Positions 37,137 through 50,605 of a stretch of DNA of 64,000 nt are shown piece after piece. The notes under the pieces were generated by a model that saw nothing but the letters and a program-made list of their open reading frames with translations, did no database searches and was not told where the DNA came from. Within the stretch, counting starts at the first letter, position 1. Each line of letters starts with the position of its first letter. Position numbers and translations under genes: made by a program. This DNA comes from Tetrahymena thermophila SB210 (Eukaryota; Ciliophora; Oligohymenophorea; Hymenostomatida; Tetrahymenidae), in NCBI RefSeq assembly GCF_000189635.1, contig NW_002476399.1, positions 284,415-348,414 of the forward strand, written 5' to 3'.

Positions 37137-40100
37137 TCATCCTCTAAATGTTTTTTCAAAGTCTTGATTAGTTAAAGGACAAATTGTTAATGATTAACCG
37201 TTGCTAACACATTTTTAGTCTGCAACAACAGCATTTGGATAAACACATACTGTTTTATCACCTATTGATTTATGACAAATAGCACATTTCTTTTCTTCTG
37301 ATATTCTTACATATGCCTTTTTTGCATTGGTTAAATTATACTTTACATTTTACAAATCCATTTCACTTAAATTTTTAGCACAGCTTACTTATCTTCTATT
37401 GTGAAGAGAAGAAGAAATAGTTTAAGTTAAGAAACTGTATAATCCATCATTTGCTGTGAAACTTTCACCAGAACTTTGGCTGGTAAATTCTTAAAGCACC
37501 CAGTCATCAGGAATCCTCTTTAATACTTCTAGAGTATCTAATTATGGGTGAGTGCTATACTTTTTCAAAAATATATTAATTCTGTTCAGCCATGTCTAAT
37601 GGAAATTAGTAAATTCTTCTCTCTTAGTGATATCAACCTTATCTTTGTTTAATAGCAAATCTTTAGCTGATAAATAGATATCCATATAAATATGGAACAT
37701 AGTTGTTAAAGTCATATCATTATTTTATAAGCAATAGTTTTCAGCTTCTGAGTGGCTATTCAAATCAACAATCAACTTCCTCAAAGCTTCTATATGTTTC
37801 TTGCTCTATTCAATAAAAATATATATTTTAATTCAAAAAATATTTTTATTACAGAAAATAGTTTTTTTAATTTGTTTTTTCTTTCTTTTTTTGATTCAAC
37901 ACATATTTATTACTTAAGAAATTAAATTTAAGAAAAAATTAAAGCTGAAAAATTATTTATTTATTTATCTTTATTAATTAAAAAATGAATTACCTTTCCA
38001 CAAAAGTAAATTTCTTCTTAAATCAACCAACTGTTTTGTACTTTTTCAAGAAGGAAAGAAGGTTCATAGTTTGAATTAGGGTCAGTGTAAAAAGCTTTAA
38101 ATTTTTCGTATATTTTTTTTCCACTTTCTGTTAACCTTGCAGCTTCGAATTTTGTATCTTTAGGAATTATATTAAACAAATTGTTAATATAAATTATAGC
38201 CAATTTGTTGTGGAAACGACTTTCTGCAACTTTTTTTTAAGTGATAATAATTTCCAAATAAATTTCTGCTAGTTTATCTGCTAGACTATATTCATTAGGT
38301 TAATATATTCCGTCGCTGATTAAATTAAGCATTTATTCTGGAGGCATCACACTTTCCTTAACATCTTTAAAGAATTATCTAGCAAAATCATAATTTTTTT
38401 TAATAACCCAAGGTAAGTATTCTATAATTCTCTTGCTATTTTTATATATTCAAATATTATAGTAAATAAATAATTTTTTTAGTTTTTTTTTACCTGTCTT
38501 CTTATTCAAGAAGAATTCTTATTGTTTCTTTACATGGAGTTTCATATTTTGATTACATTTAAGAACCTATAATTTTCCATCTTTCTAAAGCATCTTTGAT
38601 TCTATCAAACTTTTCATAGAAAAAGGCTATAATTTAAGGGTCTTTCTAATCTATTTAATCAGCTAATAAAGCCTTATGAATTTCATCATAATAATACTTG
38701 CAGTTAATAGGTTCTTTTCCTCTAAATAGATCACAAAGCTTTTTGGAATACTCTTTTCTCTTTAAACAAACTTTAATCAAAGCAAAATCTATCAATTTTT
38801 ATAACTCTGAAAGCTCTAAGTCCTTTTCTTGTCTAACCAAAGTATACTATGAAATATTATAAGTCATTTTCTGGTTTGCAAATTATTTGTATTGAGGCTT
38901 ACTATATTTTATTCTCATTCTTTCTAATATATTGACCAGCATTTCATAAGCTTCTCTCTCCATAAATTCCTTCACTTATTGATCCTTAATGTAAATAAAA
39001 ATATAGTTTACAATCTTTGAAACAAAAACTCTTTTATTAATTAATTAATATAATTTTTTTTCAGAGTTTTCAGAAGCTAATTAAAAACTTTATGATTTAA
39101 TTCATAGTTATTTTTTTAATTCAAAAGTGAATGAATAAAGTATTACTTATTATCTTCCTATGATAACTTATATGTTTTTAAGGTTGTCAAAAGTAATTTT
39201 GCCCAACATATCAGTTGGAATCAAATCTCTAAACAAAGCTAAAAGCTCTCTAATATCAAAATCTCTGATATAGGTCATAGAATCTCTATTTTCAAATCTA
39301 GCTGAGGCTTCTCTAAACTTTCCAACTTACAAAAGATTCCAAGCAGCATCAATATTGAAAGCTTCCTCTTTATCTTTGTAAGAAGGATTGTCCTTTGTTA
39401 CTGACTGGGAGAAAATAGCCATCGCTTCTTCAATTTTACAAGATTTAAAGCATTCATTAATTCTAGTCTCAAAAGGAATTTCTTCTAACATAACTAACTT
39501 TTGTTGAGTGGCATAAATAATATTTCCCTAAGAAGCTATGATTCTTTTAGCAGGTCCTAATTAAATTTCTGTTTCTTACATTTTTTTGGAATCTTGCATA
39601 TTAAATATTTAAAAGCAATTCTCATACAATATAATCAAGTATGGCTTCTATACTTAGATCTACACAATAGGCCTTACCAAAGGTTCAAATGTTGCTCTAG
39701 GTTTTAAATTGCAATCTCTCTATTAATATTAATAAAAAAGTCCATTTTGTATTTCAATATATTTGTCTTTAATAATTTCTATAAATTAACAAATTTTAAA
39801 ATAAAACAGTTGATTGGCAAGCAGATTATTTCAATTAATAAGCTAATTCATGTTTAATTTGGGTAAGGAGATATTTTTTGTGATAGGAATGTGCTTAATA
39901 AACGATTTCATTTTTTTCTATTAATTTTTAATAATAATTTTCTTTGTACTTTAGATTTCATGAATGCTAAAAAAACAAATTTTTCATTGAATCAAAATAA
40001 TTAATAAACATAATTCATCTATTTTAATAATATGCTATTTTATTCTGAAATGCTTTTTTCTTTTCTAAAATCCTGATATATAAAAAATATTATATTATCT

Positions 40101-41005
40101 ATTAAATTTTAAATATTTATTTAGAATTATCAAATTGTTTTATATTTTATGTTTCTGCCTTTATTTTTATAATTTTTGAATTATTTAACAAAGATTTTTT
40201 TTTTGCTTTTTGAATATTTTTAGATATATAAGCTTTAACACTTTAATAATACTAAGTTTTTTTTACTCCAATCAATAAGCCTGTGTTATTGTTAGTGACT
40301 AAGATCAAAAGTTCATCATTATCTGTGACTTTTATTTAGGGTGAAAAAGCAATATTCATCGAGGGTAGTGAATCAGGGGCAGTTTTTTTGTTTAAGTCAA
40401 TACGAAAATATTCTTTTTTAGTACCTAAATTTATTTAAATTAAAATATATTGAATGTAAATATAAAATATTAATTTGGCTACCATAGTAAATCATATTGG
40501 CTAGAAAAGCTACTGTTAATGGAGTGTCTGATAAAGATAAAATTGGTTACTTTTCTGAAACGAATTCTCCTGTGTTAATATTAAACTCTAATATGATTAA
40601 TTTGTTGTTTTTCAATTAAACCAGAACCTCATTTTTGTGAGTGCTTGCTTCATTTAAATATAAATTCACTATACTTCCAACATTAATCTACTACTTAGTT
40701 TGCAAAGAATCTCCATCAACGTGAAATAATTATGAATTCGCAATTACTAGCAGATCTTTACCAAATGGAAGTGCTTTTATCAAATCAATTTTTTGATTGC
40801 AAAGTTATTTAGAAATAGTTGGATTTTCTGATAAGAATTCTGTAGATTTTCTGTAAATTGTGTATTTGTAAAGCTTTCCATTCTAATCACCTAAATAAAG
40901 ATTGTTATTGCTTTCATCCATAGCATTGATTTTAAAGTTTGTGATTTTAATTTCTTTCTTAAACTTATAAACATCCTCTATCCCCTTATTTAACATCTAT
41001 GCCAT
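37137..41005 (-). CDS. VPS3/VPS39-type (TGFBRAP1-like) endolysosomal tethering subunit
   Basis: Six exons: 41005-40483, 40424-40242, 39778-39147, 38984-38494, 38435-37994, 37805-37137; introns 58, 463, 162, 58 and 188 nt; 979 residues, all phases consistent. The N-terminal ~350 residues read as a CNH (citron homology) beta-propeller (NNLYLGDQNGKLYKY, IIYATQQKLVMLEEIPFE), the middle is a long alpha-solenoid of clathrin/VPS type, and the C-terminus has the family zinc-binding end CAICHKSIGDKTVCVYPNAV...KC. These are the features of the Rab-binding CORVET/HOPS end subunits. Tetrahymena is reported to have expanded CORVET (VPS3, VPS8) and lost HOPS-specific subunits, so VPS3 is the better guess, by context only. 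The acceptor before exon 4 has an in-frame alternative 30 bases upstream. Confidence 0.85.
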
Positions 41006-42221
41006 TTTCCCTAACTAATTTACTAATTTATGATAATAATTATTGTTTTTAGAGCTATTAAAAAATAAATCTTTGTTTATATTTATTTATTCAATTAAAG
41101 ATTGCTTGCTGATAATTTTTACACAAATTAATTAAATTATTGATTAGTTAATCAATCTATTTATTTATTTTCTTTCAATATCTCAGCAAAGAAACAAACA
41201 AAACTAAAGAAATTATCTAAAATCTATCAGGCAAATTATATATTTTTTGATTGAAAAGCAAAATAGAATCTTGAGAATGTTAAAAACTGATATTAACATA
41301 ATTGAATACCTTCAATCCCTACTAAAATAAGTATTTGTTTGTTTACTATTTCAAATTAAAAAGTATTTCTCAATTATTATATTAATTTCTATATGAATAA
41401 AAAATCAAGTATTTTCTGATTTCTATTTTAACTTTAAAGCTTTATAGTATATTTTATTTATCAGATATAATATTTTATCATATAATATTTTATTCAAAAA
41501 TATTTAGTTGATTACTGCTTAAAATCATATCATATAGATTGTACTACAGATATAAATTTATTTAATAATATTTAGAATATTAAATTGTTTTGCTTAAAGG
41601 CCTTAGATATAATATAATTCTATCTTTATTCATTCATTTAATATTTGAATAAAAGAAATATTTTATATATTATACTATTAAAATCTGTATAACTGTACGT
41701 ACACCTTAATAAACTGAGTATTCGTTAAAAAATGACAAAAGGTTTTATCCCAAATTGAAATTTTTTATTGTAAATCCATCAATAAATTATCTATATACTT
41801 GACCCATGTATATTTTGGGTAAATTTTTTGATCCTTTAAGTGCCAAACTTAGAAAGATAACATTAAATAATAATTTCGTTTTAAATATATTTTCACTGAA
41901 ATATTATAAAGTATTAACTATTTATTTTAAATATTAAATTTTTTAACTTTATTTATTAGTCTATCTATCTATATTTTAAATATCATTTTATTATTTAAAA
42001 TAATTACTATTAAAATTAGGTTTTTAAATTATATATTTTTACATTCATTTTTTTATTTTTATAGTTTGGCATAAACTGATTTCATTATAAATATAAATTT
42101 TACCTTTATTATTTGATTAAATTCAAAATTTATTAGTAAAAACAGTATTTTAAGATACAATTTGCTTTTCTTTACTAAGAAAGATTGATTTAAATTAAAT
42201 AATACTTGAAAATTTAATTTA
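41006..42221. other. Divergent promoter region
   Basis: About 1.2 kb between the start of the minus-strand tethering gene and the start of a plus-strand gene, so it must hold both promoters. AT-rich; no further gene or repeat seen. Confidence 0.5.
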
Positions 42222-42848
42222 ATGGATTCTAATTAAGGGAAGTTAGATAGAGCTTTTTCGAATAAACCGAAGCTTTTTAGGGTTAATTAAGGGCAAAATT
42301 ATAACCCTTATTAAACCAATCACATAATGGGTTATCCTCCTCAAAATTAGATGTATTATTAGTAGCCTTAAATGCCTTATCCTCCTTAAATGCCCATGTT
42401 TGATCCATATTAATAAACATAATTTGAATATACTAACGAAATGGGATTTCAACCTCAAATAAATATTCCATTAAACTAAATTCAAGAAGAAAAAGAATAA
42501 GTATTCATTAACCAAGAAAATAGAAACAACTAAACTCAAAATTCAGGTTTGAGCCAATAAATGTAATAAACAATTAAATAGAGCTTTAATTATAAAAATA
42601 TGCCTGCCCCTCCTCCACCTCCTCCAGAAATGATAAAAGCGTTAACCTAATTAATTGAAGCTAGTGAAAATTAATAAGCTTCTCTTTAGCAATAGACTTA
42701 ACTGATGCCTATACCATAATTTCCTACTTTAGTTCCCTAGAGTATGGTCAAATCAAGCAACAAAATACAATTAACAAGACATATCTATAAAAATTAAAAC
42801 ACTCCTGATGAACCTTTAAATCCAAAATTTATAAAACCTAGTAAATGA
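42222..42848 (+). CDS. Pro/Gln-rich low-complexity protein
   Basis: Single exon, 208 residues, TGA stop. The first third is Gln/Pro/Tyr-rich (MGYPPQNQMYYQQPQMPYPP), there is an acidic short patch (QEEKEQ), and a PAPPPPPPEM proline run near residue 128, followed by a helix (IKALTQLIEASENQQASLQQ) and a basic C-terminus. No signal peptide or membrane span. Polyproline of this kind can bind SH3, WW or profilin-type partners, but nothing ties it to one. Composition is clearly coding: GC rises sharply at the ATG and falls after the stop. Function unknown. Confidence 0.75.
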
Positions 42849-44197
42849 ATCAAATATTAAAATTTAAGCTTATAAAAATAAAAGTATTTCAATTATCTTT
42901 AATATATTAAATTTAATGCTATAATAAAGACTTTAATATTTAGCTTTTCTTCAAATATAATATATTTTTGTTTTTAATGGGATTTAATATTCCATTTATT
43001 TTATTTTTTAAAAATTTTTGATAAAACTTTAAAATTATTTTACAATCATCAAAATATTTTATTTAATTACATAATTTGTTTTCTTTCAAATATTAATCAA
43101 TTCTTTGATGATCTCTTCAGATTTTTCTTGATTTCATAAATTTAGAACATTTTAAAAGTTTTCAAATAGCAGATTTATGAATATCCTACTAATTAATAAT
43201 CCAATATTTTTAAATTATCATTATTATTTAAAAAAATATTGATAAGATATAAAATAACTTTCTAAAAAAGCTTCATTTTCAAAAAAGTGAGAAATTTGAA
43301 TGTTCTACTTTAGTTTTTTGAAAAAATATGTTCATCTTCTGCAGCAACACACTTAATATCAGCTCAATTAATTTAGCACAATCATATTTAACTATTTAAA
43401 CAAAAATGATATTTGCTGCTATTTTCAATTAATTTGGAGGTATAGTTTATGCCAGATAAAAACTTTTATATGATAAAATTGCCAATTTAATCAATCTATA
43501 GCAACCATAAATTATTTTTTATATGTTTAAGCTATTGGGGTGATCATAAATCTTCTTATATTAAATAAAAAATAAATATTGTTATATGAGAACATATAAA
43601 TATCTATTTGATACTTATTGCATTCTCAACTAATTTTCTTTTAATATTTTTGAACTACAAGCAGAAAATATTTCTTTCTGCATTTAAGCATGGCAGGGAC
43701 ATCGTGAGGGAAAAATTATATTAACTAATGAATATTTATCACATATTAAATAAAAAGCAAAATTAAAGATATCTATATAGAAATAAGTAAAATATTTAAA
43801 GAAATTATTCACTTTATTATAAGTTTAATTAATGTATATTTAAATTTTTTATTTTAACAAAATATACGTAAAAAGCAGTAAAGTTAAATGTTCGATTAAA
43901 CAAATTTTAAATCAAATTGCAATAAATATTTCTCGAATACATGTTTATGAAGAAAAAAAAGATTATTAATTAATTATTTGCAAGTAAGTAATGCTTGATT
44001 GTTATTAATAAAACAAGATTTATTTTCATAAATATTTTGATGAAAGGTTATATTTAATTTTAACATTTTTGTAATTTATTAATAAGTAATTGATTTAAAT
44101 CTAAAGGGTAATTTAAGATTTAAATATAATAATTATTGATTAGTTTATAATAATTTTTTAAGATAAGACAAATTTATTTATTGATTTATATATATAC
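42849..44197. other. Intergenic region between convergent genes
   Basis: About 1.35 kb. Most is AT-rich with no coding signal. One patch near 43656-43715 is unusual: GCAGAAA and TTTCTGC can pair around a short loop, followed by GCATGGCAGGGACATCGTGA, much richer in GC than its surroundings. This could be a small RNA gene but I cannot assign a class. Confidence 0.4.
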
Positions 44198-45839
44198 TCA
44201 ATATTAATCTTTATTTCTGATGTTTTAATTAGAAATAAATTAATTAAACATTTGCAAAGCTAGAGCAGGTTGATCTACTGTAACCATGTGCCCTGATTGA
44301 TTTACTGTAAGGAATGAAAACTTACCAGCACTTTTAAATTAACCTCCAACTTTTCCATCTACAAGATAGTCTTAGAATTCTGCGTTTTAAAAATCTTTTT
44401 ACATACTCCAATTCATGTTTTCAGCCCATTAAAGCCCTCCGCTGTAAATATTAAATAAAAAGATTAAAAAATATTTAGAAAATAAATTTTTTTTACATAT
44501 AGTTGCATATAAAATCTAAGTCACCATAGTAAACTAGTACCTTAATTCCACTTTCTAAAACAAAAGCAACATCTTAAGCATAGCTTAAGTCATAGTCATA
44601 TTCAAGAGCATCATATACTGGATCAGATTCTATTTACCAGTTTCTTCCTGAGACTCCTAAAGCAGCCTAAACATCTGCTCTATTAAAATAATCAGATAAG
44701 CCATTGAAAGCACTTTCGCAATCAGGTCCAGTACATTTGACGTTGTAAACATCAAACTTAGGATTCTCTTCGTTACCTACTATATCATACATACCTCTCA
44801 TGCAAATAGGCTTAAAAATTTTATAAGGTGCTTTTTTAGCAATTAATTTAGAACAATTAGATAAGGTAGGCTTTGCAACTAAATTGTATTCATAAGAACT
44901 AATCAAGTTATTTTTGAAAGCAAATTCACCATAAGAAGGGTACTAAATTTAAGGATCTACCTATTAATAAAAAATATTATTAAAAAAACCTTTTAAAATT
45001 TAATTGTATCATAATAAAAACTAAAAAATACTCTTTAATTTTACTACTGTAGTATCTCAATACTAATGTTTATTTTAATATTTACAATTTTATTAATTTT
45101 TTTATAATTTATTAAATTATTATCAAACTTAAAAAAATTTTTAATCATACCAAATTATAGGTAATAAAGTAAACTTTATTGTATTAAATATTAAATTTTG
45201 CTAATTTAGGTAAATTTTAGCTTAAATAATTAAAGTGTAAATTTGATAAACCATTAAAATAAAAAAAATATTTACCCAACCATTACCAATAGCAAGACCT
45301 TATAAGTTAATTTTTGGGTCTTTCTTCTTAATTAAACTTGCACCTATAGCAGGAACAAAATGGCCTGCATATGATACACCAGTAAGGTAAAGTGGTCTTC
45401 CAATATACTAGGGATTTTATTCAAAAAAGCCTAAAAGGAATTAGTAAAAATCTTCTTCAACTTCACTCTCGCTTTTAGTTAATTCACCATTTCCAGCATT
45501 TGAAAAACCAGTTCCAACAGGCTAGTCCACAAAGACCATATTAGCTTAATTATTCCAAGCATATATGTTTGTTTCTAAAGTTTAATCTTACTAATTCAAT
45601 CTGTAAGGACCATTACCAGCAAGAACTGAGATCATAGATGAGGCACCAGGACCTCCAGCTAACCAGAAAGCTATAGGATCCTCAGAGGGATTACTTCTTG
45701 ATTCAAAATGCCAGTAAAAGATATCACTTGATTTTTTGATAGTAATGAGACCAGTGGTATAGGTTTCATTTAAAAATAAAGGATTTTATGTACCTAAAAC
45801 ACAACTTAAAGCGAGTAAAATCAGTATTGTTTATTTCAT
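44198..45839 (-). CDS. Serine carboxypeptidase (peptidase family S10)
   Basis: Removes C-terminal residues from peptides; lysosomal/vacuolar or secreted. Three exons: 45839-45276, 44960-44497, 44441-44198, introns 315 and 55 nt, 423 residues. Signal peptide at residues 1-16 (MKQTILILLALSCVLG). Family marks: FWLAGGPGASSM (usual WLNGGPGCSS), DQPVGTGFS, nucleophile Ser156 in GVSYAGHF, the acid in YYGDLDFICNYIGG (334-336), and His394 in QSGHMVTVDQP. The triad is complete. Odd: the residue before the nucleophile is Val, where the family almost always has Glu (GESYAGH) that helps bind the substrate carboxylate; the oxyanion-side loop also has Ala for Asn and Cys. Specificity or pH range may therefore differ. 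Both introns are well placed against the family pattern. Confidence 0.9.
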
Positions 45840-48352
45840 TTTAAGTAATTATTAAATCAAATCTTTAATATATTATTTCCTAATGAATTAATTTATGCCC
45901 TTTCGTATTTTAATATTATTTATTAATAAATTAAGTATTTAATGTATGTACATTTTCTTTTACTAAATCTATAAAAGATTTATTACTAATAAAGGATTTT
46001 TTTCTCAAATTTAATAATTATCTTCGAAAAGAAATCTGTTAAATCTTTTTTATCATCAAAAGCTAGATCAAAGCAGTAAAGTTATAAATATTAATAAAGA
46101 TCTTATCAAATCTTATGAAATAGAAAAATTAATTTATCTAATTAATGAAAGAATATTAAATACAAATTTGACTTATCTAATAAGAAAATAGCCAAACCAA
46201 TTAGCATCTTTCAATTATATTCATTATTTAATATTAATATCAAATTGGAAATGTAATTTGAATTAAATATTTCTATTTTTATAAACCAAAATATATTCTT
46301 TTTTACAAAAGCCAGTTTAATAAAAAATTTTTGTTAAATGAAAATGCAATTATTTTTAATCATTATGGTCTGTGTTTTTGCATTTATTTTATATTTTTTT
46401 TATTTTGTTTTTAAAAATATTTACATTTTTCTCCTTTTCGTTTAAGGGAAATTGTATGAAAAATATTAAAGAATTACATATATTTATCTAAATTAACTAA
46501 AATAGTATAAATAAATTTTATATCCTGTGTTTTAGATTTAAAAAATAATGTACTATTCATTTAAAACCTTTTAAAAAGTAAGTTCATTCTTGAAATTGAA
46601 ATTTTAGTATGAATAAAATTCAAAAATTGAATTTTATTTTATCTTACTATATTTTTTAATTATTTAAAAATTTCTTTAATTTTGTATTTATATTTCTGTT
46701 TTAAAAAAAGTTCTACTATAAATTTTATAATAATTTTAATAAAAATTAATTATTCTTTGTATATGAATCTGATTTTTATGAATTAACATCAAATTAAAAG
46801 TTAATTAGATAACAATTAAAGAAATTAATTTTTTTAAATTATATTAATAGATTTTGTATGTTTAAGTAGCTAACACATTTATTTTAAATAAGAATTAAAT
46901 TAATTCTTCTCAGTTTAACTTTTTTTAATTTTTGGCTAAATAACAATTAATAATGTAGTATAGATAAAAGTTTTCTAAATAATTTTATTTTTTGTTTCAA
47001 GAAAGAGTCAATCTTAGGATTTTTAATTATGTGAAAATATATTTTTTCAATTTTACTCAATATAAAATATATTTGAAAATTTTTTATCTTGACTCGAGTT
47101 TAATGGATTAGATTGTCTAGAAATTTATGAATATAAATACTTGTAATAAAAAATGGCATATAATCTTATGAACCTTAATTTAAGAAATTAATTATTTAAT
47201 TTTAGCTTATCAAATATTTTTTTCCTTCCAAAAAATGAAATTTGGTTTATAGGCAGGTCACGAGACTAGCTAAAACTCTTGTAAATTCCCTATAATTTCT
47301 AAAATAATAAGAGTTCCTGAAACCACTACATCATTAAAATTTGATTATTAGTATACTTATATAAAAATAAACAAACATATTATATGATGTATATGCAATA
47401 AGTAATACTTTTATTACTATTAATCGAATACATCTTTTTTATAACTTCCACACCAAAAATTTATTCATAAAATTTACCATTTAAAAAATATTTGAAAACA
47501 TTTAATATTTTTAGAATTTTTTTTATTTTTAATTGACCAATCAATGAAATTCCAAAATATTTAAATTTAAAAATATAACGATTAAATAATTTTAATAATT
47601 TAATACAATTAAAAAATTATAATAAATTAATCAAATTTAATAATTCTATCTCAAAAACTATTCCATTTCACCCAAATATTATAATAGATAATTACATAAT
47701 TAAAGAAGTAAATATAGGATATGGTCAAACATAATTTGATTAAAATAAAAAACCAAAATAAAATAAAATAAAATAATTTTGAAATAAATGTAAATATGTA
47801 TTAATATTTAAATAATTTAACATTTTTCTTTAAATTTGCTTGAAAATTTTTTAGCATATTATTTATTATCCATAATTTATAGTATGTATAAAATAAGATA
47901 TTTGTTTATTTTGTAAGTAATTATAATAAAATTACAATAATTCTAAAAAATTACACAATCTCTTTAAATTTTTAAAGATATGAGATAATTAAAATATAAA
48001 AAGAATGATTCTTATCTAAAAAACATGAATGATTAATCTAGATAATAAATCAAAAATTAATTCATTTACTATGTTAATTTTTATGATTCCAAGTAATGCA
48101 GTCCACAATATAAAAATATGAGATAATTAAACCCAAAAAAGAAAAGGATACTTATATATTAATAATTCTGATGAAATATAATATAATTATATACAAAAAT
48201 ATAAAAATTATTCAATTAGTTAAATAATTATATAACAAAATACCGGATAATAATAATCCATAAGTTAATTTTTAAAATCTGAAGGTTTTTAATTTATTTT
48301 TTTATTATTTTTTTAGTAGATATTAAATCTAAAGTCTTCAAAATCTGTGAGT
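45840..48352. other. Long divergent intergenic region
   Basis: About 2.5 kb between two genes pointing away from each other, so both promoters lie here. Very AT-rich. A short GC-richer patch near 47245-47335 (TAGGCAGGTCACGAGACTAG) stands out and might be a small RNA or a decayed exon; otherwise nothing seen. Confidence 0.45.
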
Positions 48353-49711
48353 ATGAAAGTAAATTTACTAGTTTATTGTATATTGATCATATTTTCAACC
48401 AATAATACATGTTTGGGTTAGTAAGATCAAAGTTAAAACTCAAATTAACCTGCTAATCCTCCACAAAATGCAGGGTAATCGCAAAACTTAGGATAACCGT
48501 CAAAATAAAATCCACCACCAAACCCCTGTGATCTTAGTATTTGTAATAACTGTGATAATCTTAATAATATATGCATTGAGTGCTATGGTGGATACAGCTT
48601 ACAAAGTAACGGTACTTGTGAAAGTTCAAAAAACTTTGAAAATAGAGGGGATACATACTCAAAAGTGATTGGGATTTTAAATATAATATTTATAGTTTCA
48701 GTCCACTTTGGGTGGTACTTCTTTTCTAGAAAAAATGTAGAAAATTTTATTGATGATATCTAGAATACAATAAAATATGACTAATAGATTACAAATCAAT
48801 AGATAGGTTTTGTTTAGCAGAATGGTAATTAACAAATTCATTTAAGAAATGGTGCATCCAATGACTTTGAAACATAAAGTTAAAACAGCAAATTCAACTA
48901 GCACTTAAATGCAAAAAATAAACACCAAAATAACAATCAATCTCCTATTTAAGTTCCCGCATATGATATGGATAAATAAAATGGTCCATCACCAGATTTA
49001 ACAAATTTATATATTTAAAACTAGAATTCAAACTAACAGGACAACAACATTTTTGTCCCATAATTTTAATAACAACCATTTGTCCCATAGTAAATTAAGC
49101 AAGTTAAGTAAAAATAGGTTGTTGAAAGCTATGGAGGAAACTAAGAATATTTAAATGGATATTACCTAACTCAGGCAGGAGATTATTCATTTAGGGAATT
49201 TAAAATGTATCATAGAATTAAACACGTTATGATTAATTTCATAATTTTGCAAAGACTTTTTACAAGCTTATTTAGTAGAATTAATGTTAGAGGAGATGAT
49301 AACGATGGATTCTAAGGTAAAGAGTTTATGTTTCTTGGTTTAATAATTGTTGTTGCGTTATATTGGGCTTTCACTTTAATTCCACCAGTCATAATTAAAA
49401 TTTTTTCTTGTTGCTGCTGTTTGAATAAAGAACCTAATGGAAGGTGTAGTTCTATTTTTATTGGTTTCTTGTTTTACTTTTTTTCTTTGATATTGACAGC
49501 CTTAACTACTAGTATTATTTTTAAAATGACAGGATTTGAATCCTAAGTATTTGTACTACTTTGTTTTACTGCACAAATTATCATTGCTTTCTTTGATAAA
49601 AAATCAATAGAAGTGATGAAAAAATATAGAGGAAGCTGGTTTGAAACCTTAGTTAAATTTAGAAAAATTGATTTCTACTCTACAAGCAAGCATTTTTCTG
49701 GTGGAAATTGA
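48353..49711 (+). CDS. Membrane protein with Cys-rich ectodomain and Gln/Asn-rich loop
   Basis: Single exon, 452 residues. Signal peptide at 1-24 (MKVNLLVYCILIIFSTNNTC), a Gln/Pro-rich linker, then an EGF/furin-like Cys cluster (CDLSICNNCDNLNNICIEC, then GGYSLQSNGTC) near 62-100. First membrane span about 110-130 (IGILNIIFIVSVHFGWYFF), a long Gln/Asn-rich loop to about 310, then three spans near 323-347, 369-390 and 399-415. A CCCC run after the second span is a likely S-acylation site. The ectodomain resembles the Cys-rich block of the giant protein at 13333. Function unknown; a surface or vesicle protein is the fair inference. Confidence 0.8.
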
Positions 49712-50009
49712 AAACAATAAAAAATTAAACAATATAGCATAATTACGTATAAATTGTATATATTTAACTATTAATTAATTTTTATGTTTTAAAAAGAAAT
49801 CTCAATTTTCCAGAGGTTTGAAATTAAAAGTTTTTTAAATTAAATCTTCTTATTACATAAAAAATTTATCATTAATATAAATAGGTTCTCCTCTAATTTT
49901 TGTATTAATTGTTATAAAGTTAAATATATTAAAATAACATTATTGATAGATTTTTATCTCTCTTTTATTAAATAAATTCAACTTTTCTATATAAGTAATT
50001 AAATTTAAG

Positions 50010-50605
50010 AAAAATTTAAACAATTTGATAAAAATTTTGATTACTTAGATAGTTAATACAGATTTGATATTTTAAAATTAATTTTGCAAATAATGGTATA
50101 CTAATCAATTGTATAAATTAATTGAATTTTTCAGAAATCTATCACTAAAAAAGCATAAAGGCTAATTAATTATATAAAATTTAAATAGAATTTAAGCCAT
50201 TTTAGAATTAAGAATCTCAATATACATTTTGTATTGGACTAAAATAGCTCAATTTACAATAACATAATACAATTCTCTCCAACAAGCGCAATCTTACTTT
50301 TTTTCAAATACTGAAGTTGAAGGAGACTTAATATGAGAGTCAAGTAAGGTGTACACATCTTTGATTAAACAATTTCTAATAGTGTGTAGATGAGAAAATT
50401 AGAAGTGATATTCTGTTTGTAAAATAAGTAATTTGCTTTACTTCACTTCCCAAAAAGAGAGAATATTATTATTGCATAAGATCAAAGATTAGAGAAAATA
50501 TATTTAAATTAAAGATATTATTTTTTCATGAAAATAAAAGGAATATAAGAAATCAATTTAATTTAGTTTTTACAGTATCCATAAATTATATAAATTTGAA
50601 TGAAA
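50010..50605 (+). pseudogene. C-terminal fragment of the zinc/coiled-coil family
   Basis: From about 50095 the sequence matches the last third of the genes at 52460 and 58413 (KPFQNQESQYTFCIG, RVKQGVHIFD, REVI-like REN III motif) and shares their 3' flank. It lacks the zinc-binding start and the coiled coil, has lost an internal block before 50090, and carries a one-base deletion near 50262 (33 bases against 34 in the 52460 copy) that breaks the frame. A dead remnant of a once longer tandem series. Confidence 0.8.

Noticed and set aside
49328-49546. Separate small membrane protein starting MFLGLIIVV
   Set aside because: It is in frame with, and part of, the 452-residue gene starting at 48353.
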